Both the position numbers and the translations under genes were made by a program. Of a stretch of 64,000 nucleotides of DNA, positions 57,818-64,000 are shown piece after piece. The stretch is taken from the NCBI GenBank assembly GCA_031551125.1, contig JAVBOB010000011.1:142534-206533 (forward strand). The letters are read 5' to 3'. The notes under the pieces were generated by a model. That model was given only the letters and a program-made list of their open reading frames with translations. It had not been told where the DNA came from and did not search any database. Positions within the stretch are counted from its first letter, which is position 1. Each line of letters opens with the position of its first letter. The stretch is from JAIRNF01 sp031551125. GTDB taxonomy: Bacteria; Bacteroidota; Bacteroidia; Bacteroidales; UBA932.

Positions 57818-60715
57818 CTACTTCTTTTTAGTAGCCTTCTTTACAACCTTCTTAGTAGCAGCCTTTTTAGCAGCTACCTTCTTTACAGGTTTGGCTGTTG
57901 CCTTTACGGCTTTCTTTGCTACCGTCTTTTTTGCTGCGGGCTTAGCAACTTTCTTCGCAGCCGCTTTCTTTACCGGAGCTTTCTTTGCAGCTTCTTCCTT
58001 AATAGCGGCTTGTGCTGCAGCAAGACGTGCAATGGGAACACGGAAAGGTGAGCAGCTCACGTAATCCATGCCCAATGTATGGCAGAATTCAACCGAGCTG
58101 GGTTCGCCACCATGTTCACCGCAAATACCCAGCTTAAGGTCTTTGCGAACAGAGCGTCCCTTCTCAATAGCCATCTTCATAAGTGTGCCAACACCCTTAC
58201 GGTCTAGTACTTGGAAGGGGTCTGCCTTTAAAATATTTTTCTCTAAGTAGATGGGTAGGAAAGTTCCCACATCATCACGAGAGAAACCAAAGGTCATCTG
58301 CGTAAGGTCGTTGGTACCGAACGAGAAGAACTCAGCTGATTCGGCAATACGATCGGCAGTAAGCGCAGCGCGGGGTACTTCAATCATGGTACCTACCTTG
58401 AAAGAAATCTTGTCCTTACGTTCGGCAAATACGTATTCAATGGTTTTGCGAATAACGTTTTCCTGCATTTTCATTTCATACAGAATACCGGTAAGCGGAA
58501 CCATAATTTCGGGGAATACCTTTTTACCTTTCTTTTTTACATTCAATGCCGCTTCGATAATAGCGCGAGCCTGCATTTCAGTAATTTCAGGGTACGTGTT
58601 GCTCAAGCGGCATCCACGGTGTCCCAACATGGGGTTTTGCTCGGTAAGGTGTTCTACCTTTTGCTTAATGGCTTCAACGGTTACACCCATATCTTTAGCC
58701 ATTTCTTCCTGACCTTTTAAGTCATGAGGAATGAACTCATGCAAAGGCGGATCGAGTAGGCGAACCGTTACAGGAAGCCCTTCCATTGCCTCAAAAATAC
58801 CTTCAAAGTCTTTACGTTGAATAGGCAGTAGCTTTTCAAGAGCCTTACGACGACCAATCTCGTCGGTAGCCAAAATCATTTCGCGCATAGCGCGGATTTT
58901 TTCGCCTTCGAAGAACATGTGCTCCGTACGGCAAAGACCAATACCAACGGCGCCGAAATCACGTGCGTTTTGAGCATCGTGAGGAGTATCGGCGTTGGTT
59001 CTTACTTTCAAACGGGCATACTTGTCGGCCATCTTCATCAGCTTGCCGAAATCGCCGCTTAATTCAGGATTAACGGTGTCCACCTGTCCCTCATATACTT
59101 CTCCGGTTGTTCCGTTAAGAGAGATCCAATCACCTTCCTTAAACGTTTTTCCGGCAACAACCATTGTGCGTTTCTTGTAGTCAATTTGGAGTGAGCCTGC
59201 ACCTGATACGCAGCACTTACCCATACCACGAGCAACAACCGCCGCGTGTGAGGTCATACCACCACGTGCGGTAAGGATACCCTGTGCAACGTTCATACCA
59301 CGTAGATCCTCAGGTGAAGTTTCAACGCGAACAAGAACTACCTTTCTACCCTTATCAGCCCAAGCCTCTGCATCGTCTGCAAAGAATACAATTTGTCCGC
59401 TTGCTGCACCGGGTGATGCGGGAAGCCCTTTTGCCAATACCTTTGCCTGAGCGCTCTTAGCAAATACGGGGTGAAGTAGCTCATCCAACTTCTCGGGCTC
59501 AACGCGAAGAATGGCGGTTTTCTCATCAATCATTTTCTGGCTGTACATATCCATGGCTATTTTTACCATGGCAGCACCTGTACGCTTACCGCTACGGGTT
59601 TGCAACATAAACAGCTTGCCATCCTGAATGGTAAACTCAATATCCTGCATATCCTTATAGTGCTTTTCCAGCTTAGTTTGTATGCTGTCCAGCTCTTTGT
59701 AAACGTTGGGCATTACTTCTTCCAAAGAAGGGTATTTATTCTTGCGGTCAGCCTCGCTAACACCTTGTTGCTTAGCCCAGCGGCGTGAACCTTCGATGGT
59801 AATTTGCTGAGGAGTACGGATACCGGCAACTACGTCTTCACCTTGTGCGTTTACAAGATACTCACCGATAAACATATCTTCTCCCGTAGCAGCATCACGG
59901 GTAAAGGCAACACCGGTAGCCGATGTTTCGCCCATGTTACCGAATACCATAGCCTGTACGTTAACAGCAGTACCCCATTCAGCAGGTATCTTGTTAAGCT
60001 TACGGTATAGTATGGCGCGGTCGTTCATCCAGCTGTCAAATACGGCGCAAACGGCTCCCCAAAGCTGTTCCCAAGGGCTATCGGGAAAATCTTTTCCGGT
60101 TTGCTTCTTTACGGCTTTCTTGAAAAGTGCTACCAGCTCTTTAAGGTCAGCAGCGCTAAGGTCAGTATCATTGTGCACCTTACGTTGAGCCTTCATGTGG
60201 TCAATAATTTCTTCGAAAGGGTCATGGTCTTCCTTCGACTCAGGTTTCATGCCCAATACCACATCGCCGTACATTTGTACAAAACGGCGGTATGAATCCC
60301 ATGCAAAGCGGGGATTACCCGATTTTTTTGCTAATGCTTCAACGGCAACGTCATTTAAACCCAAGTTAAGGATGGTATCCATCATACCGGGCATAGATGC
60401 TCTTGCGCCTGAGCGTACAGAAACAAGAAGCGGATTTTCTTTATCTCCGAATTTTGAACCAACAATGGTTTCAATTCGCTTCATGGCAGCTTCAACATCC
60501 TTCTTAATTGTTTCAACAACCTTGTTTTTTCCTAGCGTATAGTATTCATTGCACACTTCGGTTGTGATGGTGAAACCCGGAGGAACGGGCATTCCAATTA
60601 AGTTCATATCGGCAAGGTTGGCTCCCTTACCTCCAAGCAGCTCTTTCATACTGCCATTACCTTCGGCGGTCTTGTTACCGAAAAAGTAAACGCGTTTTTT
60701 GTTTTTCGTTGCCAT
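57818..60715 (-). CDS. ppdK: Pyruvate, phosphate dikinase with H1-like C-terminal tail
   Basis: Interconverts pyruvate, ATP and Pi with PEP, AMP and PPi; in anaerobes it runs in glycolysis or gluconeogenesis with PPi as energy currency. Of 965 residues, about 1-905 are a complete PPDK: ATP-grasp N-terminus (LLGGKGANLADMNLIG, SVRSGARASMPGMMDT), phosphohistidine domain with GGMTSHAAVVARGMGKCCV (catalytic His in TSHAA), and PEP-binding TIM barrel (GTNDLTQMTFGFSRDD, CGEHGGEP, SCSPFRVPIARLA). The last 60 residues (about 906-965) are Lys/Ala/Val/Pro repeats (KKAAAKK, AKKA) of the histone H1 type, absent from ordinary PPDKs, which end near the RLAAAQAAI segment. The tail should bind polyanions such as nucleic acid or polyphosphate. 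Confidence 0.96.
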   Translation of the reverse strand: MATKNKKRVYFFGNKTAEGNGSMKELLGGKGANLADMNLIGMPVPPGFTITTEVCNEYYTLGKNKVVETIKKDVEAAMKRIETIVGSKFGDKENPLLVSVRSGARASMPGMMDTILNLGLNDVAVEALAKKSGNPRFAWDSYRRFVQMYGDVVLGMKPESKEDHDPFEEIIDHMKAQRKVHNDTDLSAADLKELVALFKKAVKKQTGKDFPDSPWEQLWGAVCAVFDSWMNDRAILYRKLNKIPAEWGTAVNVQAMVFGNMGETSATGVAFTRDAATGEDMFIGEYLVNAQGEDVVAGIRTPQQITIEGSRRWAKQQGVSEADRKNKYPSLEEVMPNVYKELDSIQTKLEKHYKDMQDIEFTIQDGKLFMLQTRSGKRTGAAMVKIAMDMYSQKMIDEKTAILRVEPEKLDELLHPVFAKSAQAKVLAKGLPASPGAASGQIVFFADDAEAWADKGRKVVLVRVETSPEDLRGMNVAQGILTARGGMTSHAAVVARGMGKCCVSGAGSLQIDYKKRTMVVAGKTFKEGDWISLNGTTGEVYEGQVDTVNPELSGDFGKLMKMADKYARLKVRTNADTPHDAQNARDFGAVGIGLCRTEHMFFEGEKIRAMREMILATDEIGRRKALEKLLPIQRKDFEGIFEAMEGLPVTVRLLDPPLHEFIPHDLKGQEEMAKDMGVTVEAIKQKVEHLTEQNPMLGHRGCRLSNTYPEITEMQARAIIEAALNVKKKGKKVFPEIMVPLTGILYEMKMQENVIRKTIEYVFAERKDKISFKVGTMIEVPRAALTADRIAESAEFFSFGTNDLTQMTFGFSRDDVGTFLPIYLEKNILKADPFQVLDRKGVGTLMKMAIEKGRSVRKDLKLGICGEHGGEPSSVEFCHTLGMDYVSCSPFRVPIARLAAAQAAIKEEAAKKAPVKKAAAKKVAKPAAKKTVAKKAVKATAKPVKKVAAKKAATKKVVKKATKKK

Positions 60716-60847
60716 AAGTTTTAGAATAAGTATTATATTGTTTTCTCAGAATTATTGTATTGATGGGTTAGTAAACCTAACATTAAGGAGGTGCAAAGAT
60801 AGCAATAATTCATTTTATCTGATAGGCGGGCAATTGCGTAGAAAAAA

Positions 60848-60876
60848 AAATTCCGAAATGGGTTATTTCGGAATTT
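60848..60876 (-). terminator. Intrinsic terminator of the cold-shock gene
   Basis: A 12-bp perfect stem (60848-60859 and 60865-60876, AAATTCCGAAAT / ATTTCGGAATTT) with a 5-nt loop. On the minus strand a long T-run follows (plus-strand A's from 60842). Confidence 0.9.
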
Positions 60877-60918
60877 CTGTTTCGTAAGACGTAAAACAAC
60901 ACTATATAATGTGTAGCC

Positions 60919-61119
60919 TTATTCTTCGGTCTTAACGTCGACTGCTTGCAGTCCTTTTTTTCCTTCGGTTAATTCGAAGATTACCTCTTGACCTTCTTCA
61001 AGAGTACGGAAGCCGTTTCTAGCAATACCGGTGTAGTGAACAAAAACGTCTTTTCCTTCTTCGGTAAGAATAAAGCCAAATCCCTTGTCCTTATTAAACC
61101 ATTTTACTTTTCCTTTCAT
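60919..61119 (-). CDS. Cold-shock-domain RNA chaperone (CspA family)
   Basis: A 66-residue single-domain cold-shock protein that binds single-stranded RNA/DNA and melts mRNA structure. RNP1 (KGFGFI, residues about 12-17) and RNP2 (VFVHY, about 25-29) are intact, with the opening MKGKVKWFNKDKGFGF typical of the family. It is monocistronic with its own terminator. A long AT-rich sequence precedes it, as is common for cold-regulated leaders, but I cannot identify a cold-box. Confidence 0.96.
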   Translation of the reverse strand: MKGKVKWFNKDKGFGFILTEEGKDVFVHYTGIARNGFRTLEEGQEVIFELTEGKKGLQAVDVKTEE

Positions 61120-61616
61120 GGAGATAAAAAATTAAAATTAGAAATGTCTGACAAAGAACAACAAATAAAATGGCTTAAGCAAATTTTAGAAGAACTTTTT
61201 TTGGAAACCCTACATTTTTTTGCTTTTCAACTCCTGATACCGCTTCTACTAATACTAAAAAAACAGCCAATTTTATATAATTATTTGATTTTTAGTATTA
61301 TAGCTATATTCGACGGTTTCCAATGGCAATTTAATCTTGGGCTACCCTGTTTTCAGTGTGTTGTAAAGTTTCACTTCAATACCGGTCAACTCTTTGAGTA
61401 AGCTATTTAAAGATACTTTCTAGTTAAAGCCGTATTCTTCCGGAAAGTTGGTATGTAAGGATTGTTTGCCTTGCTTTTCTATGGATTAGTTCCGAGGCAG
61501 AAGTTTATAGTATATTCATTATATATAATATATATTGATAAATATTTTAATAATGCTACTTGGCTAGTACAAAGAGCATTGCTTTTGTAAATCAATTATA
61601 TTCAAACTAGTATGAT
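61120..61616. other. AT-rich gap upstream of the cold-shock gene
   Basis: About 500 bp with very low G+C. It probably holds the leftward cold-shock promoter and leader. A rightward frame from ATG 61144 to 61401 (85 codons, hydrophobic, MSDKEQQIKWLKQIL) is possible but has no visible promoter and unusual composition, so it is not called as a gene. An AT-rich run of ATATATAATATAT type lies near 61510-61550. Confidence 0.45.
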
Positions 61617-61646
61617 TTTGTTAGCCAAAAATATTTGCTAACTTTG
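61617..61646 (+). promoter_or_regulatory. Promoter of the 61693 gene
   Basis: TTTG (61617-61620), an 18-bp spacer and TAACTTTG (61639-61646) fit the Bacteroidota consensus. The expected start is about 61653, a 40-nt leader. Confidence 0.65.
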
Positions 61647-61692
61647 TGTAAGGAAGTTTAAGAAGGGTGAATTTAGCTAGGCTTGAACTAAA

Positions 61693-62118
61693 ATGAAAAA
61701 TATGAAAACAATACAGCAAATGAAAGTACTTACGTTTGTTATGGCGATAGCTGCTTGTAGTATATCGGCTTTTGCCCAGCAAACGAATGGGAACAACCGA
61801 ACTCCGGAAGGGAAATGGGTGTTGGAAAGTGTAGCTGCTACCGAAGAGAATGTGCAAGTACCATTTAGCATGAATGGTATTGGTTTTAACATTCCTGATG
61901 AAATGGATATACGGCAAGAAGAGATGACTATTGTGAATAAAGAACGTACCGAAACAGGAAAGTATGTGATTGATGAGGATATTTTTCGTTTCTACCTTTC
62001 TACCTTTCCGCTTATTGTACAATGGAAAATGGTCGAAGGCAAGCTGCTGCTACAATGGGAGCAGGATACAAAGGATGGGAAAAGGCTAGCTATTGTACTC
62101 ACTTATAGCCAAAAGTAG
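61693..62118 (+). CDS. Small secreted lipocalin-like protein, unknown
   Basis: A 141-residue exported protein; two internal Met codons (MKNMKTIQQMKVL) leave the exact start open. The signal peptide ends AFA-Q near residue 29. The mature domain begins TPEGKWVLESVAA and continues in alternating strands (RQEEMTIVNKERTETGKYVID, FRFYLSTFPLIVQWKMV), typical of small lipocalin-like domains that start with a G-x-W motif. There is no enzymatic motif. It is 46 bp ahead of the large surface protein gene on the same strand and shares its promoter, so the two are likely co-expressed. Confidence 0.68.
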   Translation: MKNMKTIQQMKVLTFVMAIAACSISAFAQQTNGNNRTPEGKWVLESVAATEENVQVPFSMNGIGFNIPDEMDIRQEEMTIVNKERTETGKYVIDEDIFRFYLSTFPLIVQWKMVEGKLLLQWEQDTKDGKRLAIVLTYSQK

Positions 62119-62164
62119 GTATTTAGTGGCATATAAAACTATTTGAAACCTAAATTAAAAAAAC

Positions 62165-64000
62165 ATGAATATATCTACTACACAAAGACGTATTATGCGG
62201 TTATGTTCTGTTTTGCTTTTGGGCTTGCTTCCGGTTACCAGCTTGCTCGCCCAGCGTCCTGTGGTTACTCATAACATTAATACGGAGGGCAGCTTGACCA
62301 TAACCCCAGCTCTATTTGGCAACGATTACGTAATTACTGGTACGGGTGTTTCTACGACCAATACAGTGGTGGTTCAGTCCGAATACGAAGGAACCATTAC
62401 GCTGAATGGTGTAAACATGACCAACTCCGCCACCTCGTGTATTCACGTTCAAGGGCAGAACAACCTATCCAACTTGACACCTATAACTAAAACTAGCTTT
62501 ATACTACAAGGCGCAAATTACATTGAAAATACGGGAACCACCCACTGCGCCATTCAAGTAGATCAGGGAGCACAAATCTATATTAGCGCTATTGATCCGA
62601 ACGATAATGCCAGTGGTACATTAGAAGCTAGGTGTCCAATAGGTAGTGGTGGAGCAGCTGCAATTGGTGCTCCTAATAATATATCTACCAGCTATTTTAC
62701 TCAGGGATCTAGTACTACTAATTGCAGCGGTGGCTCACTTGTTCCTACATCAGGAGGAAATATTATTATTTCAAGCGGAACCATTGATGCACAGGGAGGA
62801 TATCATGGTGCCGGTATTGGCGGTGGCTGGTGGGCTTACTATAACGGAATCATTATAATATATGGAGGCGTAATTACTGCCAGAGGGGGTGGTCATGCTG
62901 CCGGTATCGGTAGCGGATGTCCAACGGGTAGCGGAGTAACCACCTGCTATGCTGATAATAGTGCGGTTATAGCCTTGCCTCCCGCACAAATTACAGCTAC
63001 CGGGCACAACGGAAATTCAAATTACGGGCTTACGGGAGCAAAAAACATTACCTATATCAACGACCCGAACAAGTCGCTCATTACGGTTCGCACGGTTGAC
63101 TTTGAGCCGAACGCGAACATCTACCTCGACCTTACGGAGACTACCGGACTGGTGCCGCTGTTCACCACGCTGGGCATCGGCTACGACCTGACCAAGGTGC
63201 GGGTGGGCCGCACGAATGCTTCCGGTGTATTTGAGTTTCACGCGGAACTTCAGCAGAACACTACCTTCTTTACCGATGCCTCGAGCTCCCAAACGGCTAC
63301 GCTTGGCCGCCCGTACTTGCCCGTGGTAACCACCGTAACGTCGTCCACTACGGTTGTGCTGCCGCTGCTGAGCACCAACATCTCGTTTACCGACTACCCC
63401 TCCACTCCGTTGGAAGTGGGGTACACGGTAGCGCAGGCTGGCGCCAACGCGCATCGCATCAAGGTGGAGTACGGCGATGCTACCCCGATGACCAACGTTG
63501 CCTTCCAGCTACAGGACGGTTCCGGCTCCAACTTTGCCGGACTACAGTTCTTCGCTGCTGATGGGACTACGCCCATTGCTACGCCTACCACTTTCACCAC
63601 CGGGATGGTCTTCTACATCGCCTTTCCCATCAAGCAGGGTAAGCCCGTGGGCGTTTACAGCGATGTGCTGCTAATTGACGGCAAATTTGGCGGTATCCAG
63701 CTGCCGGGCTACATCCGCCGCATTGGGCAGCAGCGGGTGGTGATTAACGATAGCCCGACCAACACCTACATCAAGGTAACCGCCTCTCCGAACCAGTTTA
63801 CGGTGGCGCATCCCACCACCAGCACGGTAACGCTGACGCTGAACATTGACCATAGCGGCACCTCCGTGCTCTACGACCAGCTGGACGTACGGGCCAAGTA
63901 CCTAGTTACCACTATTGCGGATTACGATGCGGCGTTGGCCGCCAGCCCCCTCAGCGGTTCGGACTGGCAATCGCTGAACATTCCGGCCGCCAACAATACG
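62165..64000 (+). CDS. Large secreted surface/adhesin-like protein, 3' end beyond window
   Basis: The open frame runs from ATG 62165 without a stop to the window end (612 codons seen). The signal peptide ends near residue 31 (SLLA-Q). Residues about 35-290 hold a beta-helix-like carbohydrate-binding region with GGYHGAGIGGG and GGGHAAGIGSG repeats (about 215-260), as in Bacteroidales and clostridial surface adhesins. Residues from about 296 on are Ig-like Thr/Val/Pro-rich strands (VVTTVTSSTTVVLPL and similar). The two parts differ sharply in composition: the first about 44% G+C and the second about 59% by count on sampled lines, with GCC/CTG/ACC-rich codons. A T9SS C-terminal domain is expected but lies outside the window. 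Confidence 0.82.
   Translation, partial: MNISTTQRRIMRLCSVLLLGLLPVTSLLAQRPVVTHNINTEGSLTITPALFGNDYVITGTGVSTTNTVVVQSEYEGTITLNGVNMTNSATSCIHVQGQNNLSNLTPITKTSFILQGANYIENTGTTHCAIQVDQGAQIYISAIDPNDNASGTLEARCPIGSGGAAAIGAPNNISTSYFTQGSSTTNCSGGSLVPTSGGNIIISSGTIDAQGGYHGAGIGGGWWAYYNGIIIIYGGVITARGGGHAAGIGSGCPTGSGVTTCYADNSAVIALPPAQITATGHNGNSNYGLTGAKNITYINDPNKSLITVRTVDFEPNANIYLDLTETTGLVPLFTTLGIGYDLTKVRVGRTNASGVFEFHAELQQNTTFFTDASSSQTATLGRPYLPVVTTVTSSTTVVLPLLSTNISFTDYPSTPLEVGYTVAQAGANAHRIKVEYGDATPMTNVAFQLQDGSGSNFAGLQFFAADGTTPIATPTTFTTGMVFYIAFPIKQGKPVGVYSDVLLIDGKFGGIQLPGYIRRIGQQRVVINDSPTNTYIKVTASPNQFTVAHPTTSTVTLTLNIDHSGTSVLYDQLDVRAKYLVTTIADYDAALAASPLSGSDWQSLNIPAANNT

Noticed and set aside
60988..61401. 137-residue rightward frame
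   Set aside because: Its first third is antisense to the cold-shock gene; the remaining 85 codons have no promoter or recognisable domain, so this is noted only as a possibility in the gap entry.
63017..63454. Leftward Arg/Gly-rich frame inside the surface protein gene
   Set aside because: It arises from the G+C-rich second half of the surface protein gene, where stop codons are rare in all frames.

Overview
The window looks like the chromosome of an anaerobic, fermentative member of the Bacteroidales (Bacteroidota). Four kinds of evidence support this. (1) Several upstream regions carry the Bacteroidota vegetative promoter form, TTG/TTTG, about 18-20 bp, then TAnnTTTG. (2) The gene families are typical of the group: FecR anti-sigma with a Bacteroidetes-type ECF sigma factor, an STN/DUF3575 protein, OstA, YitT, DUF1343, and a type IX secretion C-terminal domain of the gliding-motility type on a subtilase. 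(3) An [FeFe]-hydrogenase maturase (HydG) with its TM1266-type partner, together with pyruvate phosphate dikinase, indicates H2-linked, PPi-using energy metabolism. (4) Base composition is in the mid-40s percent G+C by eye. No rRNA, tRNA, CRISPR array, transposase or intact prophage was seen.

Layout. 1-4.1 kb: end of phosphatidylserine decarboxylase, an AI-2E family permease, the TM1266-type protein and hydG. 4.1-7.4 kb: a leftward secreted-protein/Sel1-repeat pair beside two divergent small HTH regulators. 7.4-12.8 kb: leftward merR-nif3-zinc ribbon operon and two membrane-anchored M23 peptidases. 12.9-16.9 kb: alaS and hflX. 17.1-18.7 kb: M28 lipoprotein peptidase. 19.2-26.4 kb: rightward SDR, thioesterase, cardiolipin synthase, subtilase and TPR protein. 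26.7-33 kb: rpe facing a leftward envelope block (OstA protein, SurA-like and PpiC-like isomerases, guaB). 33.1-39 kb: NamZ-like DUF1343, YitT, pgeF, small membrane proteins and a lipoprotein. 39.1-42.2 kb: a large palindromic element followed by a FecR / STN-DUF3575 / ECF sigma module. 42.2-49.9 kb: leftward beta-lactamase-fold hydrolase, TraB/GumN protein and a giant alpha-2-macroglobulin lipoprotein. 50.3-57.5 kb: polysaccharide deacetylase-like lipoprotein, GH9 glycosidase, a predicted cytoplasmic propeller protein, small membrane proteins, a two-module retropepsin-like protein and a secreted protein of unknown function. 57.8-61.1 kb: pyruvate phosphate dikinase and a cold-shock protein. 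61.7-64 kb: a small secreted protein and a large surface protein that runs off the window.

Most individual genes are ordinary housekeeping or envelope genes. The unusual material lies elsewhere: histone-H1-like Lys/Ala/Pro tails on two unrelated proteins (zinc-ribbon protein and PPDK); a compact FecR/STN-barrel/sigma module with no visible TonB receptor; a surface-protein gene whose composition jumps from about 44% to about 59% G+C part-way through; a pseudo-dimeric retropepsin-like protein; and a dense set of interspersed palindromic repeats between operons, including one element with 49-bp perfect inverted arms. All functions are inferred from motifs read by eye; no database search was run.
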